From contig BDTT01000012.1 of NCBI GenBank assembly GCA_002897995.1, forward strand, positions 17,341 through 81,340: 64,000 nt of DNA. The letters are read 5' to 3'. The notes beneath the pieces are model-generated. The model was not told the DNA's origin. It did not search any database and worked only from the letters and a program-made list of their open reading frames with translations. The number at the start of each line of letters is the position of its first letter. The stretch's first letter is position 1. Origin of the DNA: a bacterium BMS3Bbin10. Its GTDB lineage: Bacteria; Pseudomonadota; Alphaproteobacteria; Rhizobiales; Methyloligellaceae. Made by a program: the position numbers and the translations under genes. Shown in pieces: positions 51,397 through 61,700 of this stretch.

Positions 51397-51497
51397 GGTT
51401 TTTTCGATTTTGATGGAATCAAAATCGGACCCTGGTTCATTGATCTAACGTGCTTCTTATCGGAAAACCGGTTCCCACTTTTCTGAGAAGCACTCTA
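51394..51497. repeat. 104-bp palindromic element, copy 1
   Basis: Starts TAGGGTTTTTTCGATTTTGA and ends GAGAAGCACTCTA. It holds a perfect 10-bp stem CGATTTTGAT/ATCAAAATCG and the AACCGGTT core. A second copy of identical length at 62894-62997 differs at roughly nine positions. It ends the DUF1127 gene on the left and lies next to the prmA stop on the right. Confidence 0.85.
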
Positions 51498-52370
51498 ATC
51501 CGCACGCAGGGTGAGCGTCACCCACTCGGAAACGGCGAATTGGCGCAGGCGCGTAAAACCGACGGTCCTGTAGGCCGCGGTCACGCGCTCCGCCTGTTCG
51601 TTCGTTATTCCCGACAAGACGGCAACTCCGCCGGGCCGCAGCGCCCCCGCGATGTCATGGGCCATGTCCATGACCGGCGTGGCGAGAATATTGGCGATCA
51701 CCAGCTCGAAGGGTGCGGCCGCCCCGATCAAGGGATGCGCCAGACCGCTTGCGGTTACGCATTCGACCCTGTCCTGCACTTCGTTGCGCCTGAAATTTTC
51801 ATTCGCGATGCCGGCCGCGACCGGGTCGCTATCGCTGGCGATGACGCGTGCGCGCCATACCCGCGCGGCGGCGATGGCCAGGATGCCGGTGCCGGTGCCG
51901 ATGTCGAGCACATTTTTCATATCTTCACGGGCCGCCAGATCGTCGATGGCCATGAGGCATCCCTTCGTAGACCCGTGATGGGCCGTCCCGAAGGCCTGGG
52001 CCGCGTCAATCTCTATGGCGTGAGGGTTCCCCTGCGCCTTTGCGCGGTCATGGCTGCCATGAATGAAAAAGCGTCCCGCGCGCACCGGATGCAGCCCTGC
52101 CTGGGACATGGCGACCCAGTCCGCGTCGGGAATCTCTTCAAATGAAACGCAAGCATCGCGCACGCCCTGCCGGTCCAGAAAGTCCCTGAATGCAGTTTCG
52201 TCGAGGTTGCCGGAAAATGTGGCCTCGACGCGCCAGCTGCCATCTTCATTGTCAAACAGCCCGACGGCGTCGGCCGGGGGCCAGTACAGTTCGCTCAGGG
52301 AGGCCGCAAGCATCTCCGCTGCGCCCCGGGGCAGCGACAGAACGGCCTTGTGAGCGGTTTTATCCGGCAT
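51495..52370 (-). CDS. prmA: Ribosomal protein L11 methyltransferase PrmA
   Basis: The 291-aa enzyme trimethylates ribosomal protein L11 with SAM. The substrate-recognition domain occupies about 1-110 (LYWPPADAVGLFDNEDGSW). The SAM motif DIGTGTGILAIAAARVW and the catalytic-site segment ELVIANILATPVMDMA follow, and the latter is specific to PrmA. RDIPDADWV-like EIPDADWVAMSQ is also a family landmark. The stop lies at the end of the 104-bp repeat, whose terminal CTA reads as TAG on this strand. Confidence 0.93.
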   Translation of the reverse strand: MPDKTAHKAVLSLPRGAAEMLAASLSELYWPPADAVGLFDNEDGSWRVEATFSGNLDETAFRDFLDRQGVRDACVSFEEIPDADWVAMSQAGLHPVRAGRFFIHGSHDRAKAQGNPHAIEIDAAQAFGTAHHGSTKGCLMAIDDLAAREDMKNVLDIGTGTGILAIAAARVWRARVIASDSDPVAAGIANENFRRNEVQDRVECVTASGLAHPLIGAAAPFELVIANILATPVMDMAHDIAGALRPGGVAVLSGITNEQAERVTAAYRTVGFTRLRQFAVSEWVTLTLRAD

Positions 52371-52403
52371 CGGGTGGTTGGCTGCCGGAGCCGGAGCAGA
52401 GGG

Positions 52404-52931
52404 TCACTGGGTCGCTTCTTCCAGCTCTATGTCCACCATGATATCGTCGGCAATCCGCTCCAGCGCCTCGCGCACCTCATCCATGTTCAGCGTTTCGGGC
52501 AGGGTGATCTGGGCATTGGCGGAAAACATCGCTTCGCCTCCCATGCTGCCGGTGAAGGTTTCCGTGCGTAACTCCTCGATATTGGCGTTAAAGCCCGCGA
52601 GCGCCCGCGATACCTCCAGAACAATGCCCGGATGGTCGAGCCCGGTCAGCGAAAGCTGGACCCTGTGCCCGCCCTGCTGCGTCGCCGCCGCCCGGTCGCG
52701 GCGCAGGGTTACGTCGATGCCTTTTTCGGACAGGCCGGTGAGGGCCTTCACGAGGGCGTCGATATTTTCCTCCGGCGCCGACACGCGCAGAATTCCGGCG
52801 AACTCGCCGCCGAGGCGGGCCATCGAGGAGTCGATCCAGTTGCCGGAATGGGCGGTGACGGTGTCGGCCAGCGCTTCGACGACGCCCGGCTGGTCGCGGG
52901 ACAATATTGTGAGAACAAGTTCGACTGACAT
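52404..52931 (-). CDS. ACT-domain protein, GcvR-like
   Basis: The 175-aa protein has two ACT domains, about 5-75 (TILSRDQPGVVEALADTV) and 90-165 (LSLTGLDHPGIVLEVSRAL), as in GcvR, the accessory protein that represses the glycine cleavage system in E. coli, and in related stand-alone ACT proteins. No DNA-binding domain is present. Ligand binding by the ACT pair is likely; target and ligand are not evident. It lies between prmA and uvrD on the same strand, with no glycine cleavage genes in view. Confidence 0.82.
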   Translation of the reverse strand: MSVELVLTILSRDQPGVVEALADTVTAHSGNWIDSSMARLGGEFAGILRVSAPEENIDALVKALTGLSEKGIDVTLRRDRAAATQQGGHRVQLSLTGLDHPGIVLEVSRALAGFNANIEELRTETFTGSMGGEAMFSANAQITLPETLNMDEVREALERIADDIMVDIELEEATQ

Positions 52932-52977
52932 GCTTTTCTTCCCCTATCGAAGCACCGAGCGCTTTTCCATCATAAGC

Positions 52978-55320
52978 CTAATGCCGCTCGACGAAGCTAT
53001 CGACGACTTTTTTCTGGCCCGCCTTCTCGAAGTCGACGCTGAGCTTGTTGCCGTCGATGCGGGCGATCGACCCATAGCCGAACTTCTGGTGGAAGATGCG
53101 CTCGCCCACCTGAAAACCTGAACTTTTCGCGGTGTCCGATGCGATCAGCCGGTAGTCGCCTTCCAGAGTCGGTGGCATTCCTGAGGTTTTTCCGGCGGCT
53201 TTTCGCGCCCGGGCGCGCCGCCAGCCCGGGGTTCCATAATTGCCCGAAAAGGCGGACTCACCTGAGTCGAAGCGGCTCGCGCCAAAGTTGCCATACTGGC
53301 TTGGCGCTTCGCGCACCTCGACTGACGCCTCCGGCAACTCGTCGATGAAGCGCGAGGGGATGGCCTGTTGCCATAGCCCGTGTGTCCGCCGGTTCTTGGC
53401 AAAGCTGATTTGGGCGCGAATCCGTGCCCGGGTCAGGCCCACATGGGCCAGCCGCCGCTCTTCTTCCAGACCCGCTGACCCCGATTCATCCAGGGAGCGC
53501 TGATGCGGGAACAGCCCGTCCTCCCACCCGGCCAGGAACACGGTGTCGAATTCCAGCCCCTTAGCGGAGTGCAATGTCATCAGGTTGATCATGTCCGCGC
53601 TTTCGTCGCCATCGCGGTCCATGACGAGAGATACATGCTCAAGGAACCCGGCGAGGGAGTCATAGTCCTCCATCACCCGGATCAGTTCTTTCAGATTGTC
53701 GAGCCGGCTTGCGGCTTTGGGTGATTTGTCGTTCTGCCACATCGCCGTGTAGCCGGACTCATCGAGAATGAGTTCGGCCAACTCCGTATGGGGCATGGTG
53801 TTGGCCATTGCCCGCCAGCGGTCGAACTGGGCCAGCAGATCGGTCAGCGTCCGGCGCTGCGCCGGCTTAAGCTCCTCGGTTTCGACCAGAGTGCGCGTCG
53901 CCTGCATCAGGGGAATGGACTTCGCGCGGGCATAGGAATGCAGGATGGCGAGCGTTGCCTCGCCCAGACCCCGGCGCGGCGTATTGATGATGCGCTCGAA
54001 TTTGAGATCATTCGCCGGGTTGAGCGTCGCCTCGAAATAGGCGGTGGCGTCGCGGATTTCCAGGCGCTCGTAAAACCGCGGGCCGCCAATCACCCGGTAA
54101 TCGAGGCCAAGCGTGACGAACCGGTCTTCGAAGGCGCGCATCTGAAACGAGGCGCGCACCAGAATGGCGATCTCGTTGAGGCTGTGTCCCTGGCGCTGAA
54201 GCTGTTCGATGTCCTCGCCCACGCTCCGGGCCTCTTCCTCGTCATCCCAGCACCCCTGAAGCGTGACTTTCTCGCCGTCGCGCTCCTGCGTATGCAGGGT
54301 CTTGCCGAGGCGGTCGCGGTTGTGGGCGATGAGGGCGGAGGCGGCGGCGAGGATATGTCCGGTGGAGCGGTAATTCTGTTCCAGCCTTATGACTTTGGCG
54401 CCGGGGAAATCGTGCTCAAAGCGCAGAATATTGCCGACCTCCGCGCCGCGCCAGCCATAGATCGACTGATCGTCATCGCCCACGCAGCAGACATTGCCGC
54501 CGCCCTGGGCCAGCAGGCGGAGCCACAGATATTGCGCGACATTGGTGTCCTGATACTCGTCCACCAGCATATAGCGCAGGCGGTCCTGATATTCGGAAAG
54601 AACGGAGGTGTTTTCCTGAAACAGCCGCAGGCATTCCAGCAGCAAATCGCCGAAGTCCGCCGCATTCAGCTCTTTCAGGCGTCTTTGATATTGGGCGTAG
54701 AGTTTGGCGCCGCGCCCGTCCGCAAAGACGAAGGATTCCCCGTCCTGGACCTTGGCGGGCACGAGGCCCCTGTTCTTCCAATTGTCGATATGGCCGGCCA
54801 GCTGGCGCGCGGGCCAGCGTTTTTCATCGATCTTTTCCACTTCGAGAAGCTGCTTCAGAAGCCTGATCTGGTCGTCCGTATCGAGGATCGTGAAACTCGA
54901 GGTGAGGTCCACAAGCTCCGCATGCCGGCGCAGGATGCGCACGCAGATGGCGTGGAATGTCCCCAGCCACGGCATTCCTTCCACCTGTCCGCCGATCAGC
55001 GCGCCGATGCGGTTCTTCATTTCGCGCGCCGCCTTGTTGGTGAAGGTGACGGCGAGAATTTCTCCCGGCCGCGCCCGCCCTGAGCCAAGAATATGCGCGA
55101 TGCGGGTTATGAGGACACGGGTTTTGCCGGTGCCGGCCCCGGCAAGCACAAGTACCGGACCATCGAGTTCGGTGACGGCTTCGCGCTGTTCGGCGTTCAA
55201 TGCGTCCAGATAGACGGGCCGCCCCATGGCGCGAGCGGAAAGGGACTGGCCAGCGCCGGGGTTTGCCGGAGGGTCGCCTTCGGGGAGGCGGGCAGCATTT
55301 TGCGCGTGATTCTTTTGCAT
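52978..55320 (-). CDS. uvrD: UvrD/PcrA-type DNA helicase
   Basis: The 780-aa superfamily 1A helicase unwinds 3'-5' and acts in nucleotide-excision and mismatch repair. Motifs are I GAGTGKT (61-67), II VDEYQDTN, III QSIYGWRGAE, IV LEQNYRS, V LHSAKGLEFD and VI LAHVGLTRAR. The C-terminal Tudor-like tail HQKFGYGSIARIDGNKLSVD is the part that binds RNA polymerase in PcrA/UvrD. The N-terminus carries about 35 extra residues before the Q motif region. It is the largest gene of this minus-strand block. Confidence 0.95.
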   Translation of the reverse strand: MQKNHAQNAARLPEGDPPANPGAGQSLSARAMGRPVYLDALNAEQREAVTELDGPVLVLAGAGTGKTRVLITRIAHILGSGRARPGEILAVTFTNKAAREMKNRIGALIGGQVEGMPWLGTFHAICVRILRRHAELVDLTSSFTILDTDDQIRLLKQLLEVEKIDEKRWPARQLAGHIDNWKNRGLVPAKVQDGESFVFADGRGAKLYAQYQRRLKELNAADFGDLLLECLRLFQENTSVLSEYQDRLRYMLVDEYQDTNVAQYLWLRLLAQGGGNVCCVGDDDQSIYGWRGAEVGNILRFEHDFPGAKVIRLEQNYRSTGHILAAASALIAHNRDRLGKTLHTQERDGEKVTLQGCWDDEEEARSVGEDIEQLQRQGHSLNEIAILVRASFQMRAFEDRFVTLGLDYRVIGGPRFYERLEIRDATAYFEATLNPANDLKFERIINTPRRGLGEATLAILHSYARAKSIPLMQATRTLVETEELKPAQRRTLTDLLAQFDRWRAMANTMPHTELAELILDESGYTAMWQNDKSPKAASRLDNLKELIRVMEDYDSLAGFLEHVSLVMDRDGDESADMINLMTLHSAKGLEFDTVFLAGWEDGLFPHQRSLDESGSAGLEEERRLAHVGLTRARIRAQISFAKNRRTHGLWQQAIPSRFIDELPEASVEVREAPSQYGNFGASRFDSGESAFSGNYGTPGWRRARARKAAGKTSGMPPTLEGDYRLIASDTAKSSGFQVGERIFHQKFGYGSIARIDGNKLSVDFEKAGQKKVVDSFVERH

Positions 55321-55374
55321 GAGAACAGAACTACAACATAGCGCGGCCTGCGGGTACCCTGTGCGATGCGGAGG

Positions 55375-57093
55375 CTATTTATGCTCTTCTTCGCTGGCCT
55401 CGATCAACGCCTCGTTAAAGCAATTGAGCGCATCGAGATGCTCCACCCATCCGATCAGCTTGCTGGTGTCGCCGCTTTCCACCACAGGCAAGCGCAGATG
55501 TCCGGTCCGGTCGAAAGCCCTGAGCGCCGCCTCCACCGTGTCGTCCGGCGTCAGCCAGGCGGCTTCCTCTTCAAAGTCTTTCAGGGTTTGAGACAGAAAC
55601 TCCTCGACCGGTTTCATGAAGTCGCGGACCTTCAGACTGCGCGCGATGTGCTTGTGCGGGCCGTCTTTCAGAAAAATGCCGCGGGTCGATAACTGGTAAT
55701 GGAAGAAACTCTGCCCGTGGACGGCTTGCGTGAGCCCGGTCGAAATCGAGATCGCCAGGAGCAGGGCAAGGGTCATTTCATAGCCGCCGGTCAGCTCGAA
55801 CACGATCAGCGTTGTCGATATGGGCGCTCCGAGAACGGCGGCCGCCACCGCGCCCATGCCGATAATCGCATACAGGCCGTGACTGGATGCGAATTCAGGA
55901 AAGATGCTCGCGGCAATGATCCCGAAGGCGCCGCCGCACATTGCGCCAAGATAAAGCGATGGCGAGAACACCCCGCCGCCAAACCGGCTCGCCAGAGTGA
56001 TCGCCGTGGCCACGGTTTTCAGTACCAGCAGCACGAGCAGCAGATAGAGCGGGAACTGATGCTTCAGCGCGGCATCGGTGGAGTCGTATCCAACCCCCAG
56101 AACCTGCGGGAACCAGATGGCGATCCCCCCCACCATCAGCCCGCCGATCACCGGCCGGGTCCAGAGCGGCACATCGACGGATTCGGCAATCCGGTTGCTT
56201 GCAACGAAGGAGAACTGAAATGCGATGGCCACGGCCGCGCAGGTCAGCCCCAGCAGGGCAAAGGCGGGAAATTCCCAATAAGAAGTGATCTGGTATTCAG
56301 GAATAATGAAGGCCGGAAAATCGCCCAGGTGAATTCGCGCGATCACCGTGGCGGCGACGCTCGATATGACGATCGGCACAAAGGCGCGCATGGCGTAATG
56401 GCCGAGGATCACTTCATGGGCGAACAGCACTCCGGCGATGGGCGCATTGAAGGAGGCCGAAACCGCGGCGGCGACGCCGCATGCAAGCAATGTGCGCCGC
56501 GCCGCGTGGGAGAGTTTGAAAAGATCCACCAGCACCGAGGCAAGCGTGGCGCCAAGATGCACCACCGGGCCTTCGCGCCCTGCGCTGGCGCCGGAGCCGA
56601 GCGACACGGCGGAGACAAGGGCGCTGCTCAGGCCCTCGCGGGCAGGGATACGGCAACCCAGCAGGGCGCGCGCCTCGATCACATCGGCGACGCCCTGGGC
56701 GCGCCGCCCCGGCATCAGATGCTGAAGGAACAGCCCGACGGCGAGGCCGCCAAGAGCAGGCGCCAGCAATATGACCCACCAGGGCGTATTGACCGCGGCT
56801 GAAATCACATTTTCACTCGATGTCCCCAGCCAGGGCAGTTGAACCAGCCCGATGACCGTGCGGAAGAATATGGCGAGGTAGGCGGCGCCGATACCGATGG
56901 CCAGCGCGATGACCCAGATCAGGGGCTGGCGCTCGCCGAGAAATTCCCGCAAATTCGGGGTCATTCTGTCTGTGACAAGATGCAGCAGCCATTCGGTGGA
57001 TTGTGCGACACCAGACCTTTGCTCACGCTCAGGCGTCTCGGGCGCGGGACCCTGCGGCTTGTTTTTCCTGCCGGGGCTTGGTGCGCCGACCAT
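55375..57093 (-). CDS. ClC-family chloride channel/transporter with CBS domains
   Basis: The 572-aa membrane protein has the ClC fold followed by two CBS motifs (about 470-560). The selectivity motifs are GSGAS (166-170), GREGP with gating Glu174, and SRFGGGVFSPSLYLGA. The position matching the internal proton-path Glu203 of E. coli ClC appears to be Val228 (FAHEVIL), as in channel-type ClCs, so it may conduct rather than exchange; this alignment is by eye. The stop lies 54 nt from the uvrD start. CBS domains suggest nucleotide control. Confidence 0.9.
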   Translation of the reverse strand: MVGAPSPGRKNKPQGPAPETPEREQRSGVAQSTEWLLHLVTDRMTPNLREFLGERQPLIWVIALAIGIGAAYLAIFFRTVIGLVQLPWLGTSSENVISAAVNTPWWVILLAPALGGLAVGLFLQHLMPGRRAQGVADVIEARALLGCRIPAREGLSSALVSAVSLGSGASAGREGPVVHLGATLASVLVDLFKLSHAARRTLLACGVAAAVSASFNAPIAGVLFAHEVILGHYAMRAFVPIVISSVAATVIARIHLGDFPAFIIPEYQITSYWEFPAFALLGLTCAAVAIAFQFSFVASNRIAESVDVPLWTRPVIGGLMVGGIAIWFPQVLGVGYDSTDAALKHQFPLYLLLVLLVLKTVATAITLASRFGGGVFSPSLYLGAMCGGAFGIIAASIFPEFASSHGLYAIIGMGAVAAAVLGAPISTTLIVFELTGGYEMTLALLLAISISTGLTQAVHGQSFFHYQLSTRGIFLKDGPHKHIARSLKVRDFMKPVEEFLSQTLKDFEEEAAWLTPDDTVEAALRAFDRTGHLRLPVVESGDTSKLIGWVEHLDALNCFNEALIEASEEEHK

Positions 57094-57252
57094 CCTTTAA
57101 TCTTTCCCTTGAGCGTGCAGTGGCCCCGAACGAGATGGGCAAGCTGCACCGCGGCCCGACTCAATCCATGAGGTTAAGCGTCCACTCCCTTTCGGCCAAG
57201 CCCTTCAATTTGCTAGGGTGAACCGGAGAATGAGGTTCTGGAGGCAGTTCAT

Positions 57253-58650
57253 ATGGCGGCAGCGATCGCCGAACAATCCCAAAGCAATGCGATCGCGCCG
57301 GTCATCGACGCCCTGCGCGCGCGCCTGGGAGACCGGATTTCGACCGGTGCGGCCGTGTGCGAGCAGCATGGCAGCACACTCACCTGGCTGCCCAACCAGC
57401 CTCCCGACGCGGTAGCTTTCCCGCGGACCACGCAAGAGATCGTCGGCATCGTCAATCTGTGCGCCGCGCACGCCGTGCCGATCATCCCGTTCGGTGCGGG
57501 CACCTCGCTTGAGGGACATTTGAATGCGCCACAGGGCGGCCTCTCGCTCGATTTGTCGCAAATGAACAATATCCTGGCCGTTCATCACGAGGATCTGGAT
57601 TGTGTCGTCGAGCCGGGAGTGACCCGTGAACAACTCAACGGGCACTTACGCGATACGGGGTTGTTTTTCCCCGTCGATCCCGGCGCGGACGCAACGCTTG
57701 GCGGTATGGCGGCGACCCGGGCGTCGGGCACCAATGCGGTCCGCTATGGCACCATGCGCGACGCCGTCCTCAATCTGACGGCGGTGATGGCCGACGGTTC
57801 AATCCTGCGCACCGCGCGGCGCGCGCGCAAATCGTCCGCGGGCTACGACCTGACCCATCTTCTCATCGGGTCCGAAGGGACACTCGGCATCATCACCGAG
57901 CTGACCTTGCGGCTGTATGGAATTCCTGAAGCCATTCTGTCCGCCGTTTGTCCGTTCGACACGATTGAGGGTGCGTGCGACGCGACGATCAGCGCCATTC
58001 AGCTGGGCCTTGGACTGGCCCGTATCGAATTGCTTGACGGGGTCCAGATCGAGGCGTGCAATGCGCATTCAAATCTTGATCTTCGCCCCGTGCCGACACT
58101 CTTTGTCGAGTTCCACGGGACGCCCGCGTCGGCGCGCGAGCAGGTGGATACATTTGCCGGAATTGCCGTGGAGAACGGGGGCGGAGACTATCAGTGGGCT
58201 GAACGTGTCGAAGACCGGAATGCCTTGTGGGCGGCCCGGCACGATGCTTACTGGGCGGCGCGCACCTACCGGCCCGGCGCGCAGGTAATCGTGACAGATG
58301 TATGCGTGCCGATTTCACGCCTGGCGGAATGCGTGATTGAAACCCAGAAGGACATTGCCGAGTTGGGATTGGTGGCGCCGATCGTCGGCCATATTGGAGA
58401 TGGCAACTTTCATGTCCTGCCGCTGATTGATATGGACAATGCGCAAGAAGTGAAGGCTGCGCGGGGTTTTCTGGACAGGCTCGTCGCGCGGGCGCTGGCC
58501 ATGGACGGGACGTGCACCGGCGAGCATGGCGTGGGAATCGGCAAGAAAAAATATATGAAGGCGGAGCATGGCTCGGGTGTCGATGTGATGCGTGCCATAA
58601 AAAAGACTCTCGATCCTCACAATATTTTCAATCCCGGCAAGGTGGTCTAA
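57253..58650 (+). CDS. FAD-linked oxidase, D-lactate dehydrogenase/GlcD type
   Basis: The 465-aa flavoprotein has an FAD_binding_4 domain (about 50-230, IPFGAGTSLEGHLNAPQGG and VEPGVTREQLNGHL) and an FAD-oxidase_C domain with HIGDGNFHVLPL, which contains metal-binding histidines, and GTCTGEHGVGIGKKKYM. This matches eukaryotic-like cytochrome D-lactate dehydrogenase (LDHD) and the GlcD subunit of glycolate oxidase. It stands alone, without GlcE or GlcF, so a D-2-hydroxyacid dehydrogenase such as D-lactate dehydrogenase is the better guess. The ATG at 57253 follows GGAGGCAGTTCAT. Confidence 0.88.
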   Translation: MAAAIAEQSQSNAIAPVIDALRARLGDRISTGAAVCEQHGSTLTWLPNQPPDAVAFPRTTQEIVGIVNLCAAHAVPIIPFGAGTSLEGHLNAPQGGLSLDLSQMNNILAVHHEDLDCVVEPGVTREQLNGHLRDTGLFFPVDPGADATLGGMAATRASGTNAVRYGTMRDAVLNLTAVMADGSILRTARRARKSSAGYDLTHLLIGSEGTLGIITELTLRLYGIPEAILSAVCPFDTIEGACDATISAIQLGLGLARIELLDGVQIEACNAHSNLDLRPVPTLFVEFHGTPASAREQVDTFAGIAVENGGGDYQWAERVEDRNALWAARHDAYWAARTYRPGAQVIVTDVCVPISRLAECVIETQKDIAELGLVAPIVGHIGDGNFHVLPLIDMDNAQEVKAARGFLDRLVARALAMDGTCTGEHGVGIGKKKYMKAEHGSGVDVMRAIKKTLDPHNIFNPGKVV

Positions 58651-58652
58651 GT

Positions 58653-58695
58653 GGCGTGCGGGTATGTAATCTAAACTTGCGGGTATGTAATCTAG
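58653..58695. repeat. Two direct copies of GCGGGTATGTAATCTA
   Basis: The 16-bp sequence GCGGGTATGTAATCTA appears twice in tandem, about 22 bp apart, immediately after the FAD oxidase stop and 80 nt before the AsmA start. It may be a small slippage duplication or a pair of operator sites; no known consensus fits. Confidence 0.6.
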
Positions 58696-58768
58696 ATATG
58701 TCCGGTATTCGGATGAGGCTAACAATGCCCCGGCGAGACACAGATGCGCCCGGGGAGGACGCTTTGCG

Positions 58769-61700
58769 ATGAATTCCATACTGCTCTTTCTGGCGGGCCT
58801 TCTGGCGCTGTTTCTGAGCGCGCTCTTCGCGGCGCCGTATTTTATCGACTGGAACGACTACCGCGATGTATTCGAGGCGCAGGCCTCAAAGTTGATCGGG
58901 CGCGCGGTCGATGTGGGCGGAGATGTGTCGCTGTCGCTGTTTCCCGCGCCGGTGCTCCGGTTCGAGACCATCAATGTGGCTGATGCCAAGGGCGGGTTCG
59001 ACACACCCTTTGCGGCAGCCCGGTCGTTTACGGTCTGGCTTTCCGTGCCGCCGCTGCTGCGCGGCACGATCGAGGCGCGTTCGGTGGAGATAGATCAGCC
59101 GGTCCTGAATCTTCGTATCGCCAAGGACGGGTCGGGAAACTGGGCCGACATCGGGGGGGAAGCGGCCGATCTGCCATTCATCCCCAAGGACGTGGCGCTC
59201 AATTCGGTCGAGATCAGCGGCGGAACCGTCAATTTGTGGCGCGGAAAGGCCGAGCCCGATTCTACCATCGATAACCTCGACGGCGAGTTGACGGCCCGTT
59301 CGCTCCAGGGACCCTATAAATTCACCGGTCAATTCACCCACGAGGACAAACGCCAGGAACTGCGTTTTTCGACCGGCCGCCGCGAGGAAGAAAACGGGCA
59401 GTTCAGTCTGAAGATGAGCCTCCGCAGCCCGGAGACCAGGGAGACTTACTCAATCGACGGCGCCGTCAGGGGGCTGGGCGCCATTCCCGTATTCAAGGGT
59501 GATTTCCTCGGACGCCTGGCCGAAAAGCCCGAAGGCGGCAAAAACGAGGAAGAGGATCAGGAGTCCCGGAGCAATGCGCCATTCGAGATCAAATCCCAGA
59601 TTTTCGCGGATTTTACCGGCGCTCAATTCATAGAAGCGGAACTGTCCGTAACCAAGAACGGCAAACCGCAGACCGTGCGCGGCCTGCTTGATATGAAGTT
59701 CAGTGACGGCCTGGAGCTTGGCGGGACGTTTTCCTCGCGCTGGGTGGATTTGGATACCTGGATCGGTCCCGAAGGAGAGTCGCCCTCCCAACTGAACGCG
59801 GCGATGGCCGGTCTGGTGGATAAGATTCTGCGCCGGGTATCGGGAATCCGCGAAGGTTCGCTACGGCTCTTCCTGGACCAGGCGGTTCTCGCCGGCGATT
59901 TGGTTACCGGCGTGCAGCTTACCCTGTTGGCCACCGACGGAAAACTGGAAGTCTCCAGACTTTCCGCGAACTTGCCCGGGGAGAACAAGCTGAGGCTCTC
60001 GGGCACGCTTGACGCCACCGGGAATGGGCCGGTTTTCTCCGGTCCGGTCTCCGTGACCGGCAGCTCGCTTTCCCGGCTCACGAAATGGGCCGGCGTAGCG
60101 GCCGGGCCGGGCGTGGCCACACAGCGAGGCCAGTTCTCGATCAAGGGCAAACTTTCCGCAGCGCCCGGCCGGGTCTCCCTGGAAGAGGGAGAAGGCAATC
60201 TGTTCGGGTCCGCGTTCAAGGGTGCGTTCAGCTATCGCGGCGGCGCCGAGGGCGAGGTCGCTTTGACTTTGAAAAGCGACCGGCTGGATTTGGCCAGAGT
60301 GCTTGGCTCGAGCGCATCGCCGAAGGCGCTTTGGGCGCTTCTTGTTTCAGGCAATGGCGCGAAAGACGGTGCTGGCGTCAAGGCAGGGACGCCATTGGCG
60401 CGGTTTGGCAAAATGCGCGCCCAGGTGGATGTCAGCATCGCGGCGGTTTCTCTTCCTGGCCTTGGGGAGAGTGCGCTGGATGCGGCGTTTACCGTTTCGA
60501 ATGGCGTGGTTGATATTCGCCGGCTCCAGCTGGCGACCGGTTCGGACGTCAATCTTCAGGCCGGCGGCCGTCTGACGGGCCTGGGCGATAAGCCAAATGG
60601 CAATCTGACACTGGCCGTGCAGGTGGATACCGGAAAAGGCCTCGCCGCGCTGGCCGAGTTTCTGGAAATAGCGGATCTGGTCAAAACCCCGCCTGAGCGG
60701 CTGGCTGCGCTGACGCCTGTCGCGCTGACCACGGCGATACGCTCCGCCGCGCCCGGCGGCAATGGTCTCGACGTGCAGATGGAGGGGTCGCTGGGGAAAA
60801 GCGATCTGCTCGTGAAATTGGATTTCGAAGGTGTGCCGGCGGACTGGACACAGGGCCGCATCTCGCTTCAGGGCAGCTTGAAGAACGCATCCGGCGCTGA
60901 ATTGCTGCAACAGTTGAGGCCGCATCTGCGGCAGGGCCAGCTGGCCCTGTTTAAGCCAGGCGAAGGAACAGCGTCGATAGAGGCCAGCGGTGTCGCCCAG
61001 TCAGGTCTGCAAACGAAGGCCAGGCTGAATGCCGGCGGGATGGATTGGACCATGCAGGGCGCCTTTCGCATTGCCGCAGAGGGCAATTCATTTTCCGGCA
61101 CAACGGCGCTTTCGGCACCGAGTACGGCAGCGGGATTGTCGCTGCTGGGCGTTTATCTGGCGCCTGGTCACGAGACCAAGTCCGCCAGTGTATCTGCCGA
61201 TCTTGAGGTCTCGGGCGGCGTTTACCGGTTTGGCGCGCTGCGGGGCGATCTTGCCGGTGCGCCTTTCTCCGGCCAGGTGGAGGTTGATTTTGCCGGTGAG
61301 CGGCCCTCGTTTGACGTGCAAATTTCGGCAAACGACGCCGCGCTGCCGCAGTTGCTTGCGCCGGTGATCGCGTGGCGAGGCAATGGCGGCAATCTGAAGG
61401 CAAACGGGGCGAGCGCCATCCGCGGCGTGACGCGCACCGATGGGTACTGGCCCGATGTTCCCTTCAATGCCGGCCTGTTTGCGCGGACGGACGGAAATAT
61501 CTCGCTTGAATCGGAACGTCTGCGGCTGACAGGAGGGTTGGTTCTGGAGAAGGCGCGGATACAGGCCGCACTTTCGGGCGGTACGCTCAAGGTTTCGCGG
61601 CTTGAAGGCTCCCTCAGGGGCGGATCATTCAAGGCAAGCGGGGAATTGGCGACTCGCGGTGCGGGTATGACATTAAAAGCGAATGCCGAAGCAAAGGGAT

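Noticed and set aside
53788..55083. Open frame of 431 codons on the plus strand
   Set aside because: It is antisense to uvrD, which has all helicase motifs.
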